Of a DNA stretch of 64,000 bases, positions 8,438 to 15,249 are shown one piece after another. Each line of letters begins with the position of its first letter. The first letter of the stretch is position 1. Below the pieces are notes generated by a model. That model was given only the letters and a program-made list of their open reading frames with translations. It was not told where the DNA came from and did no database searches. The translations under genes were made by a program, and so were the position numbers. The DNA is from CALBTQ01 sp036725605 (GTDB lineage: Bacteria > Lernaellota > Lernaellaia > Lernaellales > Lernaellaceae): positions 62,001 to 126,000 of the forward strand of contig DAIMDW010000008.1 in the NCBI GenBank assembly GCA_036725605.1. The letters run 5' to 3'.

Positions 8438-10054
8438 CTACATGCGGAAGGTGCCGTGGCCCCGGTCGCGCTGCGCGAGCGGAGCGTTGAGCGACACGGA
8501 AATAGCCAGGCCCAGCGTGTCGCGGGTCAGCGCCGGATCCAGAATGCCGTCGTCCCACAAATTGGACGTGCTGTAATACGCGTTGCCTTCCTTGCGGCTG
8601 TTGCCGACGATCTCGGCGGTGATCGCGTCGGTCATCTCCTTGGGCATCTGTTGCAGGCCCTCGCGCGCCAACTGATCGTTCTTCACGGTGATCAGCACGT
8701 TGGCCGCCTGCTCGCCGCCCATCACGCCGATTTCCGCGTTGGGCCACATCCACAAAAAGCGCGGCGAATAGGCGCGGCCGCACATGCCGTAATTGCCCGC
8801 GCCGAACGACTGCCCGACGATCACGGTGAACTTGGGCACGGTGGCCGTCGCCACGGCGCTGACCATCTTGTGGCCGTCCTTGGTGATGCCGCCGCGCTCA
8901 TACTGGCGGCCGATGATGTAGCCGCTGATGTTCTGCAAAAACACCAGCGGAATGCCCTGCCGGTCGCACAGTTGAATGAAGTGCGTCGCCTTGAGCGAAC
9001 TGTCGGAAAACAGCACGCCGTTGTTGGCCAGAATGCCCACCTGGTAACCGTGGATGTACGCCCAGCCGCACACGAGCGTCGGGCCGTAAAGCGCCTTGTA
9101 TTCGAGGAACTCGCTGCCGTCGACCATCCGCGCGATGATCTCGCGCGCGTCGTAAGGCGTTGACAGTCGGCGCGGCACGATGCCGTAGAGTTCGTCGGCG
9201 TCGTACAGCGGCGCACTGACCGGCCGGCGCGGAATTTCGCTTTTGGGATTCGCCGGCAGATTGGCCATGATGTCGCGGACGATCTGCAGCGCGTGCGCGT
9301 CGTCCTCGGCGAGGTAGTCCGACACGCCCGACTCGGCGCAGTGCACCTGCGCGCCGCCCAGTTCCTCGGCGGTGACCTCCTCGCCGGTCGCGGCCAGCAC
9401 CAACGGCGGCCCGCCCAGGAAGATCGCGCCGGTTTTTTGCACGTGCACCACGTGGTCGCTCATCGCCGGAATGTACGCGGCGCCCGCCGTGCACAGACCC
9501 ATCACCACGGTGATCTGCGGCAGGTTCATCTTGGACATGATCGCCTGGTTGTAGAAGATGCGCCCGCCGTCGTCGACGTCCGGAAAGATCTCCGATTGCA
9601 GCGGCAGGAACGCGCCGCCCGAATCGATCAGGTTGATCGTCGGCAGATGATTTTCCATCGCGATCGTCTGGCAGCGCAGGCTTTTCTTGACGCCCAGCGG
9701 ATACACCGTGCCGCCTTTGATCATCGGGTCGCTGGCGGTGATCACCACCTCACGGCCGCCGACCAGGCCGATGCCGCAACGGTTGCCCGCCGCGTGCACC
9801 TTCTTGTCGTACTGGTCGAAGGCGGCCAGCGGCGCGATTTCCAGCCACGGCGTGTTTTTGTCCAGCAGCCGGTCGAGCCGCTCCTGCACCGGCATCTTGT
9901 TGAGCTCGGCGTTGCGCTTGCGCGACTTCTCGGACCGCTCCTCGCGGGCGCGCTTGAGTTCGGCCTTGAGCGCGGCGACCAGGCCGGACATGTGCTCGTG
10001 ATTCGCCCGGTACTCCTCGCCGTTTTTGTCGATGCGACTTTCGATAATGTCCAT
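8438..10054 (-). CDS. Acyl-CoA carboxylase carboxyltransferase, MCC-beta type
   Basis: 538 residues starting at the ATG at 10054. The crotonase-like double domain matches methylcrotonyl-CoA carboxylase beta subunits closely: SDPMIKGGTVYPLGVKK, NLIDSGGAFLPLQSEIFPD, VMGLCTAGAAYIPAMSD, FLQNISGYIIGRQYE, GAGNYGMCGRAYSPRF, GGEQAANVL, and a C-terminus ending G-T-F-R-M like the G-I-F-R-M of animal MCC. It transfers the carboxyl group from biotin to an enoyl-CoA such as 3-methylcrotonyl-CoA or geranyl-CoA. The start lies 2 bp from the stop of the upstream acyl-CoA dehydrogenase. MCC-like identity is strong; exact substrate is inference. Confidence 0.92.
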   Translation of the reverse strand: MDIIESRIDKNGEEYRANHEHMSGLVAALKAELKRAREERSEKSRKRNAELNKMPVQERLDRLLDKNTPWLEIAPLAAFDQYDKKVHAAGNRCGIGLVGGREVVITASDPMIKGGTVYPLGVKKSLRCQTIAMENHLPTINLIDSGGAFLPLQSEIFPDVDDGGRIFYNQAIMSKMNLPQITVVMGLCTAGAAYIPAMSDHVVHVQKTGAIFLGGPPLVLAATGEEVTAEELGGAQVHCAESGVSDYLAEDDAHALQIVRDIMANLPANPKSEIPRRPVSAPLYDADELYGIVPRRLSTPYDAREIIARMVDGSEFLEYKALYGPTLVCGWAYIHGYQVGILANNGVLFSDSSLKATHFIQLCDRQGIPLVFLQNISGYIIGRQYERGGITKDGHKMVSAVATATVPKFTVIVGQSFGAGNYGMCGRAYSPRFLWMWPNAEIGVMGGEQAANVLITVKNDQLAREGLQQMPKEMTDAITAEIVGNSRKEGNAYYSTSNLWDDGILDPALTRDTLGLAISVSLNAPLAQRDRGHGTFRM

Positions 10055-10056
10055 GG

Positions 10057-11184
10057 CTACACCCGATACAAAGTTAGAATGTTGTCGGCGACGGTCATGC
10101 GCGCCTGCTCGCTGCTCAGGCCGGCGAGGGCGGCGTACTTGGCGTCGCGGAAGCCGCGCTCCACGCGATTGCCCCACAGGTAGCCTTCGCCCGCCAGAAT
10201 CTGCATGGCCTTGGCGGCGACCTGCTCGGCCGTTTCGCTCGCGAAAACCTTGGCGCAGTGCATGACCGTGGCCGCTTCGGCGTCGCCGCGCGCGGCCAGC
10301 CACCCGGCGCGATAGCCCAGCAGTTGCGCGGTCTGCACCTGGGTCAGAATCTCCGCCAGCTTGAAGCCGACTTCCTGGTATTTGATGATCGCCCGCCCGC
10401 CGCGCCGATGCCGCTTGGCGTGGGCGACGGCGGTTTTGTACACCTGCTGCGCCAGTCCGACCGACGCCTGCGTGAGCACGAGCGCCTCGGTCAGCGGCAG
10501 CTTGTCGATGAGCTTGTTGTCGGGCAGCGGACCGATGAAGCGATTCGCCGGCACGCGCACGTTGTCCAGCGTCAGCGCGCTCACCGTCAGCCCCTGATAG
10601 CCCAGCGTTTTCAAGCGCGGCCCGATCGTCACGCCCGCGTCGCGCGCATTAATGATCGCCACGGCCGGTTGCTCGTCGAGCACGACGGTCACGGCCAGCA
10701 CGTCGGCAATCGGTGCGTTGGTCACGAAGCTCTTGCCGCCGCTGATCGCAAAACCGCCGTCGGTTGCCGTCGCGATCGTTTGCGGCCCCGGCGCCTCTTT
10801 GCTTTCGCCTTCGCTGAGCGCCACGCCCGCGATCAGTTCGCCCCGCCGCAGCGGCGCGAGCAGTTCGTCGGCCCACGCCGGCGCGGCCTGCGCCAGCAAA
10901 CCGCCGAACAGCCGCGCGGTGGTTTCCACGGCCAAAAACAGCGACGAGGACGCCTGCGCCACGACTTCCTGCGCGGCGATCAACACGGGAAGCTGCGCGG
11001 CCTCTCCCTCCGCCAGTTCGAGGTAGCCGGTTTCGGCCAACGCGCGCAGCGCCTTACGCACGGTGGCCTGCACCGCTTGCGTGTCGGCTTGCTCCAACTC
11101 GTCGAACTCGGTTGCGGCGCCGGCGAACACGGCTTCCACTTTCTTACGCACAACCAGTTGTTCGGGGGTCCATTCGAAATTCAT
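10057..11184 (-). CDS. Acyl-CoA dehydrogenase (divergent)
   Basis: 375 residues with acyl-CoA dehydrogenase architecture: helical N-domain, middle beta-domain (GGFAISGGKSFVTNAP) and a C-terminal helical domain containing QILAGEGYLWGNRVERGFRDAKY. The usual E-G-T motif that carries the MCAD-type base is replaced by A-G-L. Glu233 in LTEALVLTQASVG aligns by eye with the alternative catalytic Glu of isovaleryl-CoA dehydrogenase. It should oxidise an acyl-CoA to the 2-enoyl-CoA and pass electrons to ETF. The stop is 2 bp before the carboxyltransferase start, and 8 bp separate it from the upstream dehydrogenase. It is more divergent than its neighbour. Confidence 0.85.
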   Translation of the reverse strand: MNFEWTPEQLVVRKKVEAVFAGAATEFDELEQADTQAVQATVRKALRALAETGYLELAEGEAAQLPVLIAAQEVVAQASSSLFLAVETTARLFGGLLAQAAPAWADELLAPLRRGELIAGVALSEGESKEAPGPQTIATATDGGFAISGGKSFVTNAPIADVLAVTVVLDEQPAVAIINARDAGVTIGPRLKTLGYQGLTVSALTLDNVRVPANRFIGPLPDNKLIDKLPLTEALVLTQASVGLAQQVYKTAVAHAKRHRRGGRAIIKYQEVGFKLAEILTQVQTAQLLGYRAGWLAARGDAEAATVMHCAKVFASETAEQVAAKAMQILAGEGYLWGNRVERGFRDAKYAALAGLSSEQARMTVADNILTLYRV

Positions 11185-11192
11185 GGTTCACC

Positions 11193-12335
11193 TCACAGCA
11201 TGCGGGAGATGATGAGTTTCTGGATTTCCGACGTGCCGCCGCCGATGGCCGCCAAGCGCACGTCGCGGAAGGCGCGCTCGACGTCGTACTCGTGGCAGAA
11301 GCCGTTGCCGCCGTGCAGCGTCAGCGCCGCGTTGGACGGCTCCAGCGACCAGTCGCCGACGAACAGCTTGGTCACCGCCGCCTCCAGGTGATTCAGCGGC
11401 TTGCCCCGGTCCTTGCACCAGGCCATGCGGTAGACCAGCGAGCGCGCCGCCTCGTAGAAAATCTTCAGATCGGCGATCTTGTGCCGCACGGCCTGAAAGT
11501 GCGCGATCGGCCGCCCGAACTGCTTGCGCTCCAACGCGTAACGCGCCGACCGCGTCAGCAAAAATTGGAAGATGCCCACCATCGGCGCGAGGAGCGTCGA
11601 ACGGTCCCACTCGACGGTCTGCATCGCCATGAGAAAACCGTGGCCCTCGTTGCCCAGTAAATTTTCCTCCGGAATCGCGCAGTCCTCGAAGATCAACTCC
11701 GAGGTCACCGACGAACGCACGCCCAGCTTGTGCCAGCTCTGGCCGACGGAGAATCCCGGCGTGCCCTTCTCGACGATGAACGCGCTGATGCCCGCGTGCC
11801 CGGCGCTCGGATCGGTCTTCGCGTAAATCACCGCCACGTCGGCGATGCCGCCGTTGGTGATGAAAATCTTGTTGCCGTTGAGCACCCATTGCCCGTCGCG
11901 TTTGACCGCGCGGGCGTTCATCGCCGCGACGTCCGAACCGGCGTCGGGCTCGGTCAGGCCCATGCAGCCGATCCATTCGCCGGAGGCCAGCTTGGGCACG
12001 TATTTTTGTTTTTGCGCCGGCGTGCCGTGCACGAAAATCGTGTCGGCGCAAAGGAACGTATGCGCGCCGTAGGCCAGCAGCAGGCCGCCGTCGACGCCCG
12101 CTTCGCCCAACGCCTCGGCCGCGAGCACCGAGGTCATCACGTCCGCCTCGCTGCCGCCCAACTCGGCGGGGAAGTGCAGGCCGAGAATGCCGAACTCGCC
12201 CAGCCGCCGCCAGGCTTCGAAATCGAACTCGCCCTTGAGGTCGGATTCCTGTGCGCGCGGCGCGAGCTCCTTGCGCGCGAACTTGAGCACCTGCTCCTTG
12301 AACATGAGCTGTTCGGAGCTCAGGTCGAAGTCCAT
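11193..12335 (-). CDS. Acyl-CoA dehydrogenase (isovaleryl-CoA dehydrogenase-like)
   Basis: 380 residues. Family motifs are GCMGLTEPDAGSDVAAM (FAD/substrate loop), NGNKIFITNGGIADVAVIYAK, LHGGNGFCHEYDVERAFRDVR and GGGTSEIQKLI. The MCAD-type catalytic Glu position before G-T is Gly366, as in isovaleryl- and long-chain dehydrogenases, where the base sits elsewhere. The corresponding helix here reads E242-W-D244-R, so Asp244 or Glu242 is the likely base. It is first after the TetR gene (15 bp) and probably makes the enoyl-CoA carboxylated by the operon's biotin enzyme. Confidence 0.9.
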   Translation of the reverse strand: MDFDLSSEQLMFKEQVLKFARKELAPRAQESDLKGEFDFEAWRRLGEFGILGLHFPAELGGSEADVMTSVLAAEALGEAGVDGGLLLAYGAHTFLCADTIFVHGTPAQKQKYVPKLASGEWIGCMGLTEPDAGSDVAAMNARAVKRDGQWVLNGNKIFITNGGIADVAVIYAKTDPSAGHAGISAFIVEKGTPGFSVGQSWHKLGVRSSVTSELIFEDCAIPEENLLGNEGHGFLMAMQTVEWDRSTLLAPMVGIFQFLLTRSARYALERKQFGRPIAHFQAVRHKIADLKIFYEAARSLVYRMAWCKDRGKPLNHLEAAVTKLFVGDWSLEPSNAALTLHGGNGFCHEYDVERAFRDVRLAAIGGGTSEIQKLIISRML

Positions 12336-12350
12336 GCGTTCCTCCCCGGG

Positions 12351-12959
12351 TCAGCGGCGAGGCTTTACCGGCCGGGCGCCGTCGAAAAACTGGGCCAGCA
12401 GATTTTCGGCGATGCGCTCCTTGAGCCGCTTCCCCTTCAACGGTTGATTGTTGAGGACCATGGTGCTGATCATGGTTTCCAACGCACCCAGGAAGAACGT
12501 GGACAGGTAGCGGGCTTTGATGTCCGTGCGCAAGGCGCCGTCGGCCTGCGCTTGAGCGATGATCTGCTCGGTACGAATGATCGATCGGCGAAAGGTATTG
12601 AGTCGCTCCGGGTTCAGGTTGACCGTGGAGCGCGACACTTCGGTGATGAACAGGTGCACCAGATCGGGGTTCTGCTCGTACTGCTCCAAAAAGTAATCGA
12701 TGAGAATGCGCAACTGCGCGTCGATCGTCTCGGCCCGCGTCAGGTCGCGCTCGAGCATGGCGTACAGGCCGTCCCACCACTCGGCGAGCAGCGCGTCAAA
12801 CAGCTCGTCCTTGTTTTTATAATAATGATAGACCAGCCCGTAGCTGATGTTCGCTTCGCGGGCGATGTCGGCCATGCGGGTGTGGTGCAGGCCTTGCCGC
12901 CGGAACACGCGGCAGGCGGCCGCAAGAATCTCCGCTTCTCGTTGCTGTTTGATCGACAA
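12351..12959 (-). CDS. TetR-family regulator of the acyl-CoA operon
   Basis: 202 residues starting at a TTG (12959). Residues about 8-55 are a TetR helix-turn-helix: AAACRVFRRQGLHHTRMADIA, then REANISYGLVYHYYKNKDELF. The C-terminal helical ligand domain ends in a basic P-V-K-P-R-R. It is the first gene of the nine-gene minus-strand operon, and a perfect 20-bp palindrome overlaps the promoter about 45 bp upstream, so autoregulation with an acyl-CoA effector is likely. TetR regulators of fatty-acid and branched-chain acid pathways commonly work this way; the ligand here is inference. Confidence 0.9.
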   Translation of the reverse strand: MSIKQQREAEILAAACRVFRRQGLHHTRMADIAREANISYGLVYHYYKNKDELFDALLAEWWDGLYAMLERDLTRAETIDAQLRILIDYFLEQYEQNPDLVHLFITEVSRSTVNLNPERLNTFRRSIIRTEQIIAQAQADGALRTDIKARYLSTFFLGALETMISTMVLNNQPLKGKRLKERIAENLLAQFFDGARPVKPRR

Positions 12960-12989
12960 AGGGTGTTGCTCGCTTGAGGTTGATGGATT

Positions 12990-13018
12990 CTTCTACCGCC
13001 CTTTGATTGACATGTCAA
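12990..13018 (-). promoter_or_regulatory. Promoter of the TetR/acyl-CoA operon
   Basis: Reading leftward: -35 TTGACA (13018-13013, perfect), a 17-bp spacer, and -10 TAGAAG (12995-12990, 4 of 6). Transcription would begin near 12983, about 24 bases before the TTG start of the regulator gene. The -35 lies inside the palindromic operator. Confidence 0.6.
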
Positions 13019-13022
13019 TCAA
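13003..13022. promoter_or_regulatory. Perfect 20-bp palindrome, probable TetR operator
   Basis: TTGATTGACATGTCAATCAA is identical to its own reverse complement and covers the -35 of the leftward operon promoter. Length, symmetry and position are those of a TetR-family operator. It also lies about 35 bp upstream of the rightward CPBP promoter, so it could affect both directions. Confidence 0.75.
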
Positions 13023-13056
13023 CTTTTCCGGCCGCCGGGCTCGTCCGCAAAACGCG

Positions 13057-13085
13057 TTGAAATGCGGTCAAGCCGCGGCTATGAT
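13057..13085 (+). promoter_or_regulatory. Promoter of the CPBP protein gene
   Basis: TTGAAA (13057-13062), a 17-bp spacer and TATGAT (13080-13085) make a good sigma-70 type promoter. The predicted start near 13092 gives a leader of about 90 bases to the ATG at 13182. Confidence 0.55.
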
Positions 13086-13181
13086 TGTCTGGTGCCGATT
13101 CCATAAATGACTGATGAAATTGTTGGGCGACGGTTCGTTTCGTCGCCGAACGCAGGGCAACATAACCATGACGAGAGGGTC

Positions 13182-13964
13182 ATGACCAAGACAAAAACAA
13201 GCGAGCGTCTGAACCCGGTGGCCCGGTTGAAGCAGGACGCGCGGGAGATGCTCGGCTTTATCACCGACATGCCCTGGCCGGCGATGCGCGTGTTTCTGTT
13301 CGGCGCCGCGTTGATTTTGTTCTACAAATTTTTCTGCACGAAAAAGAGTTTTTACAAACACACGGTGCGCCCGATTTTCGATTTCGACCACAACTTTTTT
13401 TCGCTGGGTCACCGGGCCTGGATGTACATTTCGACCTTCGTGCTGCTGTTCGTCATCGCCTTGCTGATCGCGCGGTTCATCGACAAAAACAAGCTGCGCA
13501 GCCTCGGCCTGGGCCTGGGCGACTGGCGCTTCGGCCTGCGCTGGGGCGCGATTTTCCTGGCGGTGATGCTGCCGGTCGTGTTCATCGTCAGCTTCACCGA
13601 CACCTTCGCCAACAAGTATCCGCTCTCCAAAGGCTCGACCGCCTCGCTCGAAGCCTTCCTCGTCTGGGAGGGCGTGTCGTTCCTCTACTTCATCGGGTGG
13701 GAATTTTATTTTCGCGGCTACATGCTATTTTCATTATATAAATACCTAGGATCGATCGCCGTGTTCGTCCCGATGATCCCCTTCGTCATTCTGCACAGCG
13801 CCAAACCGCTGCCCGAGGCGCTCGGGGCGATCTTCGTCGCCGAACTGCTGTGCGTGTTCGCCCTGCGCGCCGGCTCGTTCTGGTACGGCATGTTCGTGCA
13901 CTGGACGATCAACACCGCCATGGACGTCGCCGCCGTCTGGCAGAACGGCTGGTTCGGCTCCTGA
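13182..13964 (+). CDS. CPBP-family intramembrane protease-like protein
   Basis: The ATG at 13182 is preferred because an AGAGGG Shine-Dalgarno precedes it; an in-frame ATG at 13107 lacks one. The protein is about 260 residues with six to seven hydrophobic segments. CPBP/Abi motifs are GWEFYFRGYMLF, where the family usually has E-E-x-x-x-R and here only the second Glu is kept, then FVILHSAKP (F-x-x-x-H) and HWTINTAMD. Members process prenylated proteins in eukaryotes and act in bacteriocin immunity or signal proteolysis in bacteria. Upstream is the divergent TetR operon and downstream a gene-free tract, so context does not define a substrate. Confidence 0.8.
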   Translation: MTKTKTSERLNPVARLKQDAREMLGFITDMPWPAMRVFLFGAALILFYKFFCTKKSFYKHTVRPIFDFDHNFFSLGHRAWMYISTFVLLFVIALLIARFIDKNKLRSLGLGLGDWRFGLRWGAIFLAVMLPVVFIVSFTDTFANKYPLSKGSTASLEAFLVWEGVSFLYFIGWEFYFRGYMLFSLYKYLGSIAVFVPMIPFVILHSAKPLPEALGAIFVAELLCVFALRAGSFWYGMFVHWTINTAMDVAAVWQNGWFGS

Positions 13965-14038
13965 GTTTTACGAACCGAAGTATTGGTTTGGTGCATGGCC
14001 TGTCGTCTGGTCATACCGGTACACCTCACGGCGGGTGG

Positions 14039-14079
14039 CACTGTTTTGCGAGCGAAAAAACTGAGCGAGCATAACAGTG
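14039..14079. repeat. 41-bp repeat element, copy 1
   Basis: Begins CACTGTT and ends AACAGTG (7-bp terminal inverted repeat) around a core TTGCGAGCGAAAAAACTGAG. The core and right end recur about 296 bp downstream; the preceding GGCGGG(T/C)GG is shared too. Confidence 0.75.
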
Positions 14080-14176
14080 TTCAATTAAGCGCTGATACAC
14101 CTCACGGTGTTCGGTGAATCAGTGACATTGAGATGTTGATTGTCGGGGAAAGTCCCTCACCCCGGGCTGCGCCCGA

Positions 14177-14197
14177 CCCTCTCCCCAAGGGAGAGGG
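14177..14197. repeat. CCCTCTCCC-CAA-GGGAGAGGG hairpin
   Basis: A perfect 9-bp stem with a CAA loop, preceded by a CCCTCACCCC word. The same style of 'CCCTCACCCC...CTCTCCC...GGGAGAGGG' intergenic repeat is widespread in bacterial genomes, so this is probably a dispersed repeat with possible terminator activity for the CPBP gene. Confidence 0.7.
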
Positions 14198-14334
14198 TGA
14201 AAACGGCTGCCCGAACTCCCGTCTCCCCGTGAAAGAGGGGCCGGGGGTGAAGGCGTGCATATGTCAAGATCACCACATAGGTAACAGTTTATTATCAGGA
14301 CATGGGTTACACATTTTTTTGGCCCGGCGGGCGG

Positions 14335-14375
14335 TGTTGTTTTGCGAGCGAAAAAACTGAGCAAGCATAACAGTG
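14335..14375. repeat. 41-bp repeat element, copy 2
   Basis: Second copy of the element at 14039-14079, with one change in the core (GAGCAAGC for GAGCGAGC) and a degenerated left end (TGTTG for CACTG), so the terminal inverted repeat is no longer perfect. Confidence 0.75.
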
Positions 14376-14545
14376 GACATGAGTCGTTTGTCAGTGTCAC
14401 CGAGGATGTAAATAACTTGCAGAGGCAACCTCCCGTGGTTGCCCGGAGGTGGCACGGCTACGCCCTAACGGGCAAGACCATGGCGCCCGTTACCATTTCC
14501 AGATAAGCGTCACCCGGATCCGGCGCGGCCCCTCTCCTACCCCGG

Positions 14546-14575
14546 TTGACAGCCGATGCCCCGATGGGCAATAGT
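14546..14575 (+). promoter_or_regulatory. Promoter of the GRE operon
   Basis: TTGACA (14546-14551), an 18-bp spacer and AATAGT (14570-14575). The predicted transcription start falls at or just before the inverted repeat at 14583-14600, a typical repressor arrangement. Confidence 0.55.
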
Positions 14576-14582
14576 AAAATCC

Positions 14583-14600
14583 TGACTGGGCGACCAGTTA
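14583..14600. promoter_or_regulatory. Imperfect palindrome, probable operator of the second TetR
   Basis: TGACTGGGCGACCAGTTA has arms ACTGG and CCAGT around a four-base centre and is symmetric at 14 of 18 positions. It lies 25 bp before the regulator's ATG and just downstream of the -10. Its sequence is unlike the operator at 13003-13022, as expected for a different regulator. Confidence 0.55.
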
Positions 14601-14624
14601 AATTTTCACCCCGGGAGACACACC

Positions 14625-15230
14625 ATGACCGCCAAAGAAAAAATATTGCAGGCGGCCGACCAGCTATTCGGCGAGGTCGGTTTCGACGCCACGTCCACGC
14701 GGGAAATCGCCGAGTTGTCCGGCGTCAACAAGGCGTTGATTCACTACCATTTCAAAAGCAAGGAAGCGCTGCTCGAGCACCTGCTCGACGCGTATTACGA
14801 CGATCTGACCGACACGCTGCGCAACTGCCTGTCGGCCGAGGGCACGCTGCGCGACAACCTGCTGGTGCTGCTGGACGTCTACATGGATTTTCTGGCCAAG
14901 AACCGCAACTTCAGCCGGATCGTCCAGCGCGAGGCGGCCGGCGGCAAGATGATGGATCGTGTGGTCGCGAACATGACGCCCATTCTGGCCATGGGCCTGG
15001 CGCAGTTGCGCGACGCCTATCCGGGCACGCGCCGCGGCGCAATGAACGCCGAGCAGTTGCTGGTCAGTTTTTACGGCATGATCGTCGGCTACTTCACGTA
15101 TAGCGGCGTAATCCGGCACATGTTGTCGTCCGACCCGATGTCCAAAACGAACATGCGCGCCCGCAAAAAGCACCTGCGCGCGCTGGCCGACATCGTGTTG
15201 GCCGCCGTCGAGGCGGGCAATTCCGGCTAA
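14625..15230 (+). CDS. TetR-family regulator of the GRE operon
   Basis: 201 residues. The N-terminal domain is a clear TetR helix-turn-helix: ILQAADQLFGEVGFDATSTR, then EIAELSGVNKALIHYHFKSKEALLEHLL (about residues 7-50). The C-terminal part resembles TetR_C domains with a Gly-Met-Ile-Val-Gly-Tyr helix. GGGAGA precedes the ATG. It is followed after 19 bp by the glycyl radical enzyme gene and is first in a plus-strand operon, so it most likely represses that operon and responds to a pathway intermediate; the ligand is unknown. Confidence 0.9.
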   Translation: MTAKEKILQAADQLFGEVGFDATSTREIAELSGVNKALIHYHFKSKEALLEHLLDAYYDDLTDTLRNCLSAEGTLRDNLLVLLDVYMDFLAKNRNFSRIVQREAAGGKMMDRVVANMTPILAMGLAQLRDAYPGTRRGAMNAEQLLVSFYGMIVGYFTYSGVIRHMLSSDPMSKTNMRARKKHLRALADIVLAAVEAGNSG

Positions 15231-15249
15231 CCGAAGAAGGAATGAGGCC

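Larger units (their letters stand above)
13965..14545. other. Gene-free tract with small repeats and hairpins
   Basis: About 580 bases without a credible gene. It contains two copies of a 41-bp element (14039-14079 and 14335-14375), a strong hairpin at 14177-14197, a second CCCC/GGGG-flanked stem near 14221-14240, and twice the words ACACCTCACGG. The mixture looks like remnants of small dispersed non-coding elements rather than a decayed gene. Confidence 0.6.

Noticed and set aside
13965..14545. Insertion sequence or decayed transposase
   Set aside because: No transposase-like frame or longer terminal inverted repeats; only short repeats and hairpins are present.
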